Source of the DNA: Micrasema longulum
Taxonomy: Eukaryota > Arthropoda > Insecta > Trichoptera > Brachycentridae
Direction of reading: 5' to 3'
Assembly: GCA_022494885.1 (NCBI GenBank)
Contig: JAGVSM010002388.1
Coordinates: forward strand, 558,001-622,000
Length of the DNA: 64,000 nt
Shown: one piece after another, positions 21,575 to 32,770 of the stretch
Position numbering within the stretch: the first letter of the stretch is position 1
Layout: each line of letters opens with the position of its first letter
Notes under the pieces: generated by a model
Database searches by the model: none
What the model saw: only the letters and a program-made list of their open reading frames with translations
Told to the model about the DNA's origin: nothing
Translations under genes and position numbers: made by a program

Positions 21575-22020
21575 ATTCATTAGGCACTGCAATTTAACTG
21601 TGCAAAGTGCGTTTGAGTGTTAAATTCTTATCTGTCGTTCCTCAGCTTTGAGGGTCGCGATCATTGGTACTCTCTCCAGCCATTCCGTGGACAATGCGCC
21701 TCCACCCTTCCTGGCTCTGCGCCCTCTCCACAGCTCCATAAAGGGTCGCCCGTGACGTTGTTTTCACCTGGTCGATCCATAAATCTGCAGCTCTGCCTTT
21801 GTTTCTTCGTCCTGCCACACTGCCCTTGATTATTATTTTCTCCTGATTTTCTGAGTCACGTCTTGCCATTTATGTGAAGAACTGCAGAATACGTTGGCAG
21901 CATATGGCCGATAGACTGTTTAAATAAGCCTATATTATATCTGCCGGTGAACCGAGTAAACATACCAATTTCGTTTGTGTTAGTAGACACACCATATTAT
22001 TTCATTTGAAAACTTTCTGT
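21575..22020 (+). repeat. Unnamed repeat R, interrupted by a LINE fragment
   Basis: 21575-21625 (CATTAGGCACTGCAATTTAA...GCGTTTGAGTGT) and 21925-22020 (GGTGAACCGAGTAAACATAC...) together match the continuous copy at 24851-25006. The 299 bp between them are a LINE 3' fragment, so this copy of R is occupied and the other is empty. Confidence 0.65.
21626..21924 (-). pseudogene. 5'-truncated LINE 3' end (RTE-like) inserted in repeat R
   Basis: The minus strand has an intact 75-codon frame ending in a TGA close to the element's 3' end, with SVAGRRNKGRAADLWIDQVK and EGWRRIVHGMAGESTNDRD, the last part of a LINE ORF2. The element ends within about 20 bp of the stop, as in RTE-clade LINEs with a very short 3' untranslated region. 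TTAAAT occurs at both junctions (about 21619-21625 and 21920-21926), consistent with a short target-site duplication. Relatively well preserved, hence probably a younger insertion. Confidence 0.65.
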
Positions 22021-23329
22021 CACTCATACATAAGTGAGTGTTTATGAATTTTTTAATGAACCGGACGTTATGTTAAAATATAAATTTTTAAGTATGTTTT
22101 AAATAGTTACACTAGATAGATAGATATGATAAAATGCAACACTACTAGCTCAATGACAAGTTACTATAGACGTACTTAAAAACATGCTAAGCATTTGAGC
22201 GAGCACAATGTACAGTAATGAACATGCTTAATTTATCGCGGTCATAAGTCAACGTGTGTGTAATCTCTAATTCAACGCTAGTGTCAGTTTTTTTTGTTTT
22301 CCTCGTAAATAAATACAGTTCACTGGCGAAAAATCGGGGTTTATTAAAAAAATAATACAATATTTTGCATTTGCAAAATAGTAAGGAGTATCCAATACAA
22401 AAAAGTGAAAATTAAAATACATCGCAATGGCGACTGCTTTTCTTGACATTTGGCTTGCCAACCACCGGTTAAATGCAATAAATAGCATGATAAATATATA
22501 AATAAAATAGCAGTTTTGAAATATTTTCCATATTTACAACGGTGAAATTCAAATATGTGATTGCGCAGCAGGATTATACTTGGCGAAACGTAAATATTTT
22601 AACATTTGAAATTAGGTGTTCACGGATGTTCCATTGTGATTGCGAATACGAAAAGTGAGAAATTGTTATCACGTCGCTTATTAGCACGGCGACAATTATT
22701 TATGGTTGGGCTACAGATTGTTTTTGCATACAAAAAAGCTCGCTTTCTTTACGTTCATACATTTTCTCAAACACGCACAACAATTATTCTAATTTTTTAC
22801 ATACCCATCGTCGAGTATTTATAACGAATATAAATTTTATAAAATAAAATTTACATAAATATGATATTAATAAAAAAACGCTTCCCGTAGGAAAATAATG
22901 GTGTAAGGGTTAAAAGGAGGAATTCTTTAACGGAGGTTAAGGAATTCAATATAAGCAATACTTGTGAATGTGTCGATCCTCTCATATGTCACCCTTAAGA
23001 GTTAACCTAAGGGGCTACCCCAGTCTCCGGTCTGGTCATAATAGTTGTACTAAAATCACATATTCGGTTAACGATACATTCAATTTTGATGTAATATGAT
23101 TTTATGCTTGCATTTTCAAATAATTCATGATTTTTAATTTTAGTGTCCTGGTGGATTGAAGGTTAAATTCTGGTTTCAATTGAACCAGAATCCTGGAAGA
23201 ACGTTTTGATTTAGGACGGTTGAGGAAAATGAGGAAAAACTAAAGCGAATAAAATCCTGTATTTTAAAAGGTTTGGACAAAATTAAACTACTTCCCCCTC
23301 AAGCAATATTCTGTTGTTTTCGAAAATTC
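22021..23329. other. Gap, nothing recognised
   Basis: About 1.3 kb of AT-rich DNA. A 72-codon open frame at 22.6-22.8 kb is unrecognised, and the segment near 22.9-23.0 kb (GGGTTAAAAGGAGGAATTC...) is slightly G-rich but matches nothing else here. Confidence 0.35.
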
Positions 23330-24125
23330 AAATAATTAGTTAGCTGCTTTATTTTATTTAGTCTTAAAATTGAAGAAAACATAATATATATAAACTCTAT
23401 TACTTTACTAAGGGCCTTTTTACGTGAGTGATTATTCTCAAATCCACATTATGTTTACATAATACGTTCTCTCTTCCTGAAAGTTGGTATTTTACAATGT
23501 ATTCTAAAATTTGTTCATTATTAGGCCAAATATTTACCGGTCTTAAATGTTTACATTTAAAGGCAATTTTTTTATATATTGGTATTGGGATAACATAAGG
23601 TGTTTTTCATGATTGTGAAAAAACTCCCGAATTAATGGATTCATTTCTAATATTTCATATCTCTTCAGTGCCAGGTAATGATTCCATAATTGATTTTAAA
23701 TACAAATTTAATGTTTTTTATTATATTTTATAATTGTTATCTCAACTTAACTTCAACCTTGGAATATTCATATTTATGTTTCTCAATGCTTTTTATAAAT
23801 TTAGTATGAAATTTATCGGCATTATTTAAACCTTCTTTTCTATTCGAAAATTAAATGCCTTTGTTCATTTCGTTATTATCATTTTTTATTAACGATTTTA
23901 TTGTAAACTAAATGTTCTTTGGATCTCTGTTACCATTTTTAATTTTAGTTTTTTAAAATATCTGTTTTTTTTCTTTTGTAAATTTAAACAAGTATTTATT
24001 TCTACAATCCTTAAATATATCCCAACCTTCTGTCGTTTTTGTAAAATGTGCCATTTTATACAGCCGGTCTTTTTTATGTTGCATCCTCTTTGGTTAAATA
24101 TTATGCCAGTTATTAGTTAAAACGA
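23330..24125 (-). pseudogene. LINE linker and N-terminal reverse transcriptase region
   Basis: Minus-strand frames give KDCRNKYLFKFTKEKK, then ADKFHTKFIKSIEKHKYEYS (the linker between endonuclease and RT), then SWKTPYVIPIP and LRPVNIWP with EQILEYIVKYQL, the RT motif 0/1 region. Frames shift repeatedly and stops are frequent. The catalytic YxDD box is not present; the copy ends near 23330. Order and strand fit the APE and zinc-knuckle segments at 25.2-26.5 kb, so these are parts of one element. Confidence 0.65.
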
Positions 24126-25199
24126 TGCTACCCACCCTTTACACTCTTGCTGAGATCTCATGTATGGGGGACAGGTCCTTTGGTTATTCTGAATGCGGGA
24201 CAATATAGAAACTTTGAGATATAAATTTATAGAAGTTCTATATATATCCCTACCTACGCATGTTAAAGGTTATAAATGGGCCAAGCTCAGTTCGACAAGC
24301 GAGATCCTTAAGTCCCAGGAGGGTGTGTGTGGGACCACTAGCGCTGATGATTTTGTCAATTAGGTTTAAAAATATAAATGATTAGTTAAATTGCAAGATT
24401 TTTTCGGAACATCAAATGAAACACCAACCGTCAGTTACCAGAATCCATTGGCAAACAAATATATTAGCACAAGCCGGAAGATTCCATTCATGAGTGAAAT
24501 TAAGAATAATAAGTAGTAACATAGAAATGTGACAATTTATTGACAATAACCATGATATGATTCTTTTACGTAATTGACATCGACCCCGATGAGTGGGTAT
24601 TGTTATTAACTGTCAATATTATTAACACAATCTTAATAAAAGTTACTAGAAACTTGACCACGAATTTAAGTAAAATGACCTATGCAATAATTATAAACCA
24701 ATATAAAATGATACTGTTTGAGATTCCACAATTCTAAGCGTAATTTCAATTGATATGGGTCAACTGTTCCAGTAGGTGATGAGTAAGGAGAACTTTGTTA
24801 TTGGGCTCACGTGCACAATCGTATAAAAATAATTTAATATGAAATTAATGATTCATTAGGCACTACAATTCAATTGTGCACAGTGCGTTTGAGTGTTTCA
24901 TAAGCCTTTGTTGATACGTTAGTTTCTTGGTGAACCGAGTAAACATACCAATTTTGTTTTTGTTAGTACGCACATCATATTATTTTATTTGAAAACATTC
25001 GTAACAAACGACGTATTACGGCTCAGAGGTTGATCCGAACGGCGAAGAAGCGCACTCCGTGGGTGATCATCAAGGAGCCTTAAGGGAGGAAAGAAAGAGC
25101 GTGGAGGGAGGAATCTAGGCAAGAAGTTAGCGTCCGGGGGAATACTCGAGTCTCTTTGTCCGAATTATTCATAGGTTAAATTAATATTCATATCAAAAG
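24126..25199. other. DNA interrupting the 23.3-26.5 kb LINE; holds repeat R (24851-25006)
   Basis: About 1.1 kb separates the endonuclease from the RT linker of the same LINE. It contains the uninterrupted copy of repeat R at 24851-25006, followed by a G+C-rich stretch at about 25010-25170 (CGGCTCAGAGGTTGATCCGA...). These are probably insertions into the LINE, although some of 24.1-24.8 kb could be unrecognised LINE sequence. Confidence 0.45.
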
Positions 25200-25249
25200 T
25201 AATGTTACATTTCATACTCGATCCGCGTTTACACTGTTTTTCGGGTACA

Positions 25250-25975
25250 ATTTAATCAATAGCACATTTTAATTTGTTTACTAAAGTATCTGCTCTTAAG
25301 CTGTATTTTTAGTGCATTATTCTATTCTAATTACGTATTTCTAACTGTTTCTAGAATTATAATGGAATCAAGCAAATTAAAGTTTATATCATATTTATTT
25401 GAAATGACAAGATCTATCAACGTACATGTTTTAGCTATTTTTGTACATTCCTTAAAAGGTTGTTTCATGCCACTATTTAATAGTATTTTTTAATCTTTGT
25501 GTACATACAATATATTATCTCAATTCTTCATGTTTATGTTAAAATCACCCACAATTATATTATTTTTTTTCTCCGTGATATTTGCTAAACACCGTGTTTC
25601 AAAGTATTCTAAAAATTCACAGGTGCTAGAACTTGGTGAATGCTGCAAACCTAAAATAATTTCCACCATTTATAGGGGATCCTTTTTTTTATTTTGATTC
25701 CTGAAATTCGTGCTATTTTTTCATGTTTTTTATTTGAAATTACATCAAATTCAATTTTTTTTAGTAAAATAACCACGCCTTCCGTGTATCGGCTGTGTGA
25801 GTTGCATCTTGTGATTTTACAGCATTGGAAATTAATTTTGCAGTCTTCTTTTTTTTCCGTTAAATGAGTTTCACCAAACATAAATGTTTGAGATCTTTTC
25901 GTTTCTAAAATTATCTCCAGTTCTTCTATATGTGCTAGCATACTTTGAATATTTAGAAAAACTTAGATGTTTATT
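25250..25975 (-). pseudogene. LINE APE-type endonuclease domain (ORF2 start)
   Basis: Reading down from 25975: LNIQSMLAHIEELEIIL, FMFGETHLTE (25860-25882), SHSRYTEGVVILL, HSPSSSTCEFLEYFE, GDFNINMKN (about 25522-25551) and CTLIDLVISN (25399-25429). These are the ordered landmarks of the apurinic-endonuclease-like domain that nicks the target before reverse transcription: the catalytic-glutamate ETHL motif, the GDFN motif and the S/T..IDLV.S motif. Most of the domain is in one frame of 96 codons, with later frameshifts. The terminal SDH motif is not seen. Jockey-like affiliation is inference. Confidence 0.75.
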
Positions 25976-26059
25976 TTTAAGAAAATGATATTTTAGCTCA
26001 TTCAATTCCTACATTTCTTAATAAATTGAACATACATAACTCCATGCTGGATGATTCAT

Positions 26060-26480
26060 GTCCACTTTTCATTTAATTTATTAAAGGAATTTACACAATT
26101 AATATATTTGTCATGCTCTTTATCATTTCCCTGCAGACATTTATTGCTTTTGTGATCATATGTACATTTTGAACATTATTAATTTTCTTTTTTGCAATGT
26201 ATTTCTTTGTGGTTGAAACCATCGCACTTGTTGTTGCGTTTAACCAATAGGTAATCAAAAACTTTTCTTCTTTCCCAACCTATATTAATCTTACCATAAT
26301 CTAAAGTACTTGAATATGTTTCTTCGTCTAATTTTTCATACAAACTGTAGCTTTTTATTTTCTACGATTTTTTCTTATATTTACAAGTAATATTTTCTTT
26401 GATGTCGTATAATTTACATAAATGCTCATTTAAGTGTAAACAATTTCACAATGTTCTGAAATTTAATCTTACAAGCCTGA
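26060..26480 (-). pseudogene. LINE ORF1 C-terminus with zinc knuckles
   Basis: Upstream of the endonuclease on the same strand: HLNEHLCKLYDIKENITCKY, KINIGWERRKVFDYLLVKR, then KCDGFNHKEIHCKK (C..C-like, H and C residues of a CCHC knuckle) followed by CTYDHKSNKC and HDKYINCVN. Gag-like ORF1 proteins of Jockey/I-type LINEs end in two or three such RNA-binding CCHC knuckles just before ORF2, which fits the spacing here. One cysteine of the first knuckle appears substituted, and stops interrupt the frame. Confidence 0.65.
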
Positions 26481-26789
26481 TCCAATTACCCACGTACTAT
26501 GTAGTTTGGTGTTTATATGAGATTCTTATTGAAATAAGATCAAGCTGAAGGAATGACTTGTGAAAGGAAGAATGTGGAATCGAAAATCTTCAGAATTTCA
26601 ATATATTGACATCTTGCGGGGAAAAAAAAAATCCTGTACATTTTTGAATCAGCATTTTATAATAAGACTTATGAAAATCTTATTTTATTTTTTCGCAGAA
26701 CCTTATATACACTGATGACCAAAAAAAAGATACATATGCTATAAAAGATTGAGTTTTTTTACTGACATTTCTTGGTGGAACTGCATTTG

Positions 26790-26965
26790 AATTATAATAA
26801 TAAAAATACGTAAATAGTTTTATTCAACTTTTATTTATATTTTTTTAACAGTGACCGGGTTTCGTCATGACCAACATTACCAGTCTGACGAAATCCGGTC
26901 ACTGGTAAAAATTTATAAACAAAAGTGGAATAGAACTATCTACTTATTTTTATTATTTTAATATT
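26790..26965. repeat. Imperfect palindrome, arms about 80 bp
   Basis: The left arm 26790-26875 and right arm 26886-26965 are reverse complements over most of their length; the inner part pairs GTGACCGGGTTTCGTCA with TGACGAAATCCGGTCAC around a loop of about 10 bp. A related single arm (TCTCGACAAAACCCGGTTAC) is at about 56385-56410. No coding potential. Probably a small foldback element. Confidence 0.65.
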
Positions 26966-27142
26966 TGCTATAACTTTGTCAAGTTTCAAGAGACAATTAT
27001 TCATAATTTTTTTGAAAAGTATTTAAATTTTTTATTTAAGTATATTTGATTTATTTATTCCTTTTTTTTTTTTATTATGTTTTATAATAAAAATAATGTT
27101 ACCTCACTCGCGCTGAGGACACTTAACAATATACTTTTTATT

Positions 27143-27535
27143 ACAATATTTGAGTTTGTCCAAATGTTTGTAGACAAAATACTGGATTTCACCCCCTCGA
27201 GAGTCATTAAGATTAACAAATTACAACAGGGATGGAGAATACCTTAGAAAAGGGAATATGGCTTATAACCTGTCATTGGCTGGATAAAGTGGCCACTTTA
27301 CACACTGTGTAAAATGTTACACGATTTGCCTATGTTTGAACATCCATATTTCTTCATTTCTTCCATTTGTTGATTTTAGTGAAGTTAAAGAGCTGAAACC
27401 TTTATAGTTGTGAAAAGATTCATCTTACTAAATAATTTCATGACTAGGCAACGCCTGAAAACATTTTTAATTTTTAAACTTCTACTTGGACCAGTTGGTT
27501 TTTATTACAATATTTGAGTTTGTCCAAATGTTTGG
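27143..27535 (-). mobile_element. FB-A element, full unit with duplicated end
   Basis: A nearly complete minus-strand unit with all blocks including GGCAACGCC and the core. The block TTATTACAATATTTGAGTTT is present at both ends (about 27140 and 27500), 360 bp apart, as expected of a cut from a tandem array. The right end runs into (AAAT)n. Confidence 0.7.
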
Positions 27536-27849
27536 CATTAATAAATAAATAAATAAACTCCAACTCCATTGGAGTTTTGTGTTGAGTTGTGACGATTAAT
27601 TAACTTAAACAACAGGGCACCACAAATATAATACAAAATCAGAAAAATAACATTTTTTATATAACATTTGTATGGCACATAAAATAAATATGAAAAGATT
27701 TAACAAAGACAAATAGTTTCTTTACATGTAAAACAAAATATTGTTTGCATTCAATTAAAAATTATTAAACATTTAAGGACTTTTTCTAATAAAAGTTTTT
27801 TAAACAATTGTTTTTTTTTAAGGTTTTCAAATAATATTTTGAATATTGG

Positions 27850-28080
27850 TTTTTGCGTTTGTTCAACTACCGTTTAATTAGTCTCGAGTTCAATTTTTGA
27901 AACTTTCGAGATGATTTTATAGAACTAAAATTTTATTTGTGGTCTCTAAATTAGAATTATGACGCTTTATAAAGCGTAAAATTGATTATCTTCTCATCGT
28001 AAGCCAGATTATAAAATTAAAATACTGTACTTAAAATGTAAAATGTAACAAAGAATAGATCTCAATTGGTACATAGGAAA
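27850..28080 (+). repeat. Degraded SINE-C copy
   Basis: Recognised by CTCGAGTTCAATTTTTG (B-box remnant), AAAGCGTAAAATTGATTATC and a later CAATTGGTACATAGG. Very diverged. Confidence 0.4.
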
Positions 28081-28754
28081 AACAGAATTTATTTGTTGAC
28101 ATTTTATAAAAACTTTTATTTTTCATAAACGAAAATGGTTTCGTAGTTTTTACTAAGAAATATATTACGCCGTTTCATTTTCTTGTTTAGCATTTGCATA
28201 TTTTTTTATTAAAAATGGCCGTTTGTCACATGAAAAATTAACGCAATTTGTCGTTTTTATACAAAATTTACGCTTCACATTCGTTTTAACAAAATAAATT
28301 AATATGAAATGTCCTTAATTCGACTAAATAATTTTTAAAGGGTATTTTGCCTCAAATATTGATATTTTCATTATAAATTATTACGGATAAGCCTTAGATA
28401 CTTCCAATTGAAAAGAAATTTTCCGAAGCGCAATTTATATCCGACCATTTGACAGTTTCCTATACTAATGGAATGGAATTGGAAAAAAAAACTGGCGTTT
28501 AGCTCAAATTTATTACCGAAGAAAAGTTAAATCATCAATTCTCTAATAAAATGTTTGGTTTTTTACTTATATATATTTTTCTGAAATTAAACTTTAGCGA
28601 TAAATATCAGATTAATAATAATTTATTCACATGGTCTTTAAAACCTTACAAAAAAATATTTTAATTTGAGTTAATTTTTGAAATCATATTGAATTATTTA
28701 TAAGTCAGTTTTAATTTTGATTAAAAAAAGAAATAGACAAGTTATTTCCGATCT
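28081..28754. other. Gap, nothing recognised
   Basis: AT-rich; no feature recognised. Confidence 0.4.
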
Positions 28755-28995
28755 GGAATCAATTTTAATTAGTGATCTGCATTACCCTGCAATTTTAGAG
28801 TATCTGGATCATTTTCGTTACATGTAATATAAGATGATCATATTAATCAGTTTTACTCGTCAGATGTCAGTCCGGGAAAAATAAAATATATCTTTGTAAA
28901 ACTACCTTTAAAAGAAATATTTTACGTCCACCCTGCTATGCGCTAGGTAATCCAAGACCTCAAATATGGTAGGGAAATGCGCCAAACACTACAAG
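28755..28995 (-). repeat. SINE-C copy, minus strand
   Basis: From 28995 on the minus strand: a head resembling TAGTGTTTGGCGCATTTCCC, then GGACTGACATCTGACGAG, AATATGATCATCTTATATTA and AAATTGCAGGGTAATGCAG. Diverged but collinear with the family. Confidence 0.55.
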
Positions 28996-29204
28996 GTTAC
29001 AGGTTACAGTACGATTTATCTTCACTAGAATTTTCTTTTTTAGGATTTTTACCTTTGATCATTAACTTTTAACAACCTGATTAGAATTTTTTTTTATGAG
29101 ATATACAATTATTTTATCTTATGTTAACTAGACTCACAAAGTTTAAAAACCGTAGGGCTTAAAGAAATGCATTTAGAAAAATCAATTAAAACTTATTCTT
29201 TTAT

Positions 29205-29350
29205 CACATGGGCAGAATGGTAAATGTTACACAGTGTGTAAAGTGGCCACTTAAACCAGCCAATGACAGGTCATAAGCTCTGTAAATGCATAGACTTCCA
29301 TATTTCCTTCTCAAAAATATTTTCCTTATGTTGAAATAAATTTAAATAAA
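29205..29350 (+). mobile_element. FB-A element, partial
   Basis: GGGCAGAATGGTAAATGTTA through the core, CCAGCCAATGACAGGTCATA and TAGACTTCCATATTTCCTTC. Core intact (TTACACAGTGTGTAA at about 29227). Both ends truncated. Confidence 0.65.
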
Positions 29351-30539
29351 TAAAAAATATTGACCATTATTTGATAGGAGACTTAACCCGAGGGTAGTTT
29401 AGGTGTGTCGTGTTGTTTTTCTTAACTGGTATCTTGTATTCCAACCGAGAACATCCTAGACTCTTAAAACGTAGCAATAACCTTAGAAACTAAAGGGCAA
29501 AACTTTAAAGTGTCACTGCGTCCGTAATCGATTGGAAAGCTATAAAATATGTCGAGCTTTCATCCCAAAGCTTTTATCTCGCTCGTAAAATCTATCTCAT
29601 ATTAAATTAATGAAAAAGAAAAGAAAACAGAAGAAATTATATATTGCGTGGCACTCATTGTCTATTTTTATAAATAAAATAGAACTGCACGTTTATTGTA
29701 AATACACTATAAATCATTTTAAATACCCAATCATTTACATTCGATCGTACATCAAACAAAGATTGCCTGGATAATATCTTGTCAAAAAGGGGTAGTTTTT
29801 CCTATCCTGGAATAGAGCAATCTCTTAATATGTCATCATTGAGGAAACAGGGAACGAAAATGGACCTTATAAGCATTTTCGAAATACTTAATGATACAAG
29901 TGATGTCCCATCTCTGTTGTAATCAATTTCTTTTTATGTTCCAAACCGTGTCATCAGAAGTTGTAATTTGCTATTTTTTAAATCTTCTAAGAACAACTTT
30001 TGCTTTTATGCCCCGATGTCCAAAATGTGTGAATTGGTCGATTTGCCTCACAACTTGGAATTTTCCGAGTTAAATTTTTCCGCTTTTTGTAGATCTCTTT
30101 GCCTAATAGCATATTAATACACAGTGTGAACACTACACAAAAATTGAACACTTTTATGCCAGTTTTATTTTACTTGGGGATTTTTTTTTTGTGATTTCTT
30201 AACAATGTTCCAATATTATTAGTTATGTAGAATGTAGGTACGAGTATAATGTTTGATGATAGGAAAATAGATAACTTTTAAGAAAAAATAAAAATTATAA
30301 AAAGAAACCCGTGTAGCTTTCAAACCGGTTGGTGTAAAATAAAAATAAGTGGTTAAAAGCAAAGTTGTTTTATTATTATTATTAAAATGAATAACCACAA
30401 AGTTCTTACAAAAGTTTTATAGAAATGTTGTTGTTGAAAAAATTGCAAACAAAGTTGTTTAAATTCAAAATAGGTTTACAAATTAAAAAATATATATATT
30501 TTTGCGATCTTATGGTTACAAATATTTCTAATAGATATT
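29351..30539. other. Gap, nothing certain
   Basis: About 1.2 kb with no recognised gene. A CAAACCGGTTGGTG string sits near 30321, one of the recurrent GAAACCGGT-type motifs. A 60-codon open frame at 29.9-30.1 kb is unrecognised. Confidence 0.35.
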
Positions 30540-30632
30540 AGAAAATGGGAATCTAGTTTGTAGAAAAGTGGAGCTCAAACCTTAAACCTTAGGTCCACGA
30601 GTCCACGACATTAGCCACGGGACCGCAACCCG
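30540..30632 (-). repeat. SINE-T copy, minus strand
   Basis: From 30632: GGGTTGCGGTCCCGTGGCTA, GTGGACTCGTGGACC and AGGTTTAAGG-like B-box region. The head is well preserved, the body short. Confidence 0.6.
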
Positions 30633-31084
30633 GTTTTTTAATGGTTTTAGTTTTTAGTTCTTTTTTATGTATTTTGGCAAAAAAAAATAAATTAAATAAA
30701 CATAACTTATATTTTACATTTTATAATTTGTACAAAAATCATCCATTTAAATATGAAAATACAAAACACAATATGGAAGCGTTTGTCACAGTTGTTTATA
30801 TATTTCCTCATTTTATATTCATAAAACATATGCTGTAAATAGAGTACAATGTTGTGTTTGATACGTGAGGTGGAATATATTTGTATGAGGGAATACTAAC
30901 ATAGAAATGGAGACATTTAATATATTCCAACATGGTATGTACAACGTTTGGATAATATTTTCTTAAAAACAAAATAAGGTTTCTTGACACCTGTACTGCA
31001 AAGTTTTTGTACTCGAAAATTCACACCTGTGCTAAAAAATCACATTGAAACATATTGATAAAACCATTCTTGTTCTTTTCTTAG
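30633..31084. other. AT-rich gap
   Basis: Nothing recognised; overlapping 60- to 65-codon open frames on both strands look like chance. Confidence 0.35.
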
Positions 31085-31880
31085 TACCTTGTCAGGTATT
31101 CTCAACGTTTTCAATCACTCTGGCAAAAATTTCTCTGTCCTGTGTTGCCCGATAAATCTGTTGTACAGTTTTGAAGCCACTCCAGTCTCGCAAATTTCAA
31201 AGCCAGGACACCTGTCTTCTTCCAGGCCCTCTGTGACCCTCGATCTTGCCTTTCAAAATTAAGTGAAGCAAGTGGTATTTTCCTCCACGCATTATGTGCC
31301 CCAAATATGATTTTACAAACTTTTAAGGTGGTTAAGTGTTCTCTGTTTGTTCTAGCTTGACTGAAAACTTCTGAGTTTGTTATCAGGTCTGCACAGCTCC
31401 TGAAGATCGGTAATGGTGTCCGCCAGAAAAACAGTGTCGTCGGAAAACCTAATATTGTTGAGTACAACTCCGTTAATCTTTAGGCCTCTTTCATTGTTGT
31501 TCAGCGCTTTCTTAAAAACAAAGTCAGAATTCAAGTTGAAAGGCAAGGGGACAGGCTACAGCCTGGTCGTACTCCCCGCTGAATGGGTATTGCATCTGAT
31601 ACTTCATTTCCGCGTCTGATTTCAGCTGTTTAATACCAGTATAGGTTTTGGATAAACATTTGGTCTTTGGTGTTTTTATTACACTCCCTCAACATTTTCA
31701 TCAAATGAGAATGTTTTACCTTGTCAAATGCTTTTTCAAAATCTATGAAACATGCGAAAATCTCTTTTCTCTGATCACGGCACTACTGCAGTACGTCAAT
31801 AGCTAATAAAGCCTCTCTTGTACTGAAAGCATTTCTAAAGCCAAACTGCGTATCATCTAGGTCCTCTTTGCATTTTCCGA
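31085..31880 (-). pseudogene. LINE reverse transcriptase with internal deletion
   Basis: Minus-strand reading, from 31880 down: DTQFGFRNAFSTREALLAID; CFIDFEKAFDKVKH (motif A with its catalytic aspartate, 31706-31755); GVRPGCSLSPCLFNL (motif B, about 31530-31580); RFSDDTVFLADTI (motif C, 31423-31453, where the usual Y/F-A-D-D reads F-S-D-D). Immediately after DLQEL the sequence jumps to a C-terminal tail (TNREHLTTLKVCKI...), so the thumb and part of the connection region are missing. Intervening stops in the RT and the frame change after the deletion show it is dead. Relatives of the missing part are at 53.0-53.6 kb. RTE/Jockey-like affiliation is inferred. Confidence 0.8.
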
Positions 31881-32022
31881 AATTAAGATAAAACTAATAA
31901 CCGTCTTAAAATAAATACTCAAAAACATTAAATGATAAAAAAAAACAATTTTGCGTCAACTTTTATGCATGAAATTAATAAACAGTCGGTAGTAATTTTT
32001 TTTATTTTTTTCAAAAGTAAGA

Positions 32023-32201
32023 GCGGCCTCCGTGGCGTAGTGGTCAAGACACTTGACTCACAAACGGAAGGTTCCGAGTTCGATTCCCGATGAGAACACA
32101 AAAATTCAACGTGATTTTTCTCAATCCTGGGTGTTAAGTGCTGTAATTCACCACTGTTATTGGACCTCCTGGCCTGTGGTGGTGCCAAAAAAAAAAAAAA
32201 A
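32023..32201 (+). repeat. SINE-B copy with poly(A)
   Basis: A clear tRNA-derived SINE: GCGGCCTCCGTGGCGTAGTG contains the A box, GGTTCCGAGTTCGATTCCCG the B box about 45 bp later, then a family body with CACTGTTATTGGACCTCCTG and GCCTGTGGTGGTGCC and an uninterrupted run of about 15 A. The intact boxes and tail suggest relative youth. The minus-strand open frame over it is a shadow. Confidence 0.8.
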
Positions 32202-32544
32202 TGTATAATAGAAGTAAATATAAAATTAACAAAAACACACTTTAAATTGAATGCGCTTTGTGATTTTCCATGTTAAATTATTTTCAAACACATTTATTTT
32301 GTGTAAAAGCACTAAAACATGTCTATCAGTTTCAGAACATGCCATTTCTTTGTCAAGGCTTAAAAATAAACTTTGATTTAACACAAAGTAAACTATAAAA
32401 TAATATACAAGTAATTGATTGAATAACAAAATAACAATAGTCACATTGACATATTTGTATTAATGTATCAATATTTTGATAGAATGATTTTCTAAAACAA
32501 TTCTTTTACCTATTTAACATAATTGCTAAATTTATTGACTAATT
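32202..32544. other. AT-rich gap
   Basis: Nothing recognised. Confidence 0.4.
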
Positions 32545-32770
32545 TTATTTATTTATTTCGTACAATCCAGCTTTACAATACCATAATAACAAATCACATA
32601 AAAACAACATCAGTAGCCAATAACTTAAATTGGTCGTACCGAAAATACATCATAATAAATAACAAAAATGGATATTAACCAGCAGTTACATGCATAGGAG
32701 TTAAGCCCTTTGGGCCTCATGTAACCGTCCCTTCGGGCCTCTTTTTATCGACTTTAGGGTCCATTTATAG
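32545..32770 (-). repeat. Possible LINE 3' end, antisense
   Basis: A (TTTA)n run at 32545-32560 followed by A/C-rich sequence looks like the poly(A)-type tail and 3' untranslated region of a minus-strand LINE. It also carries two GGGCC-type mini-hairpins, GCCCTTTGGGC and CCCTTCGGG, at 32704-32740. No ORF2 was recognised upstream on that strand. Confidence 0.35.
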
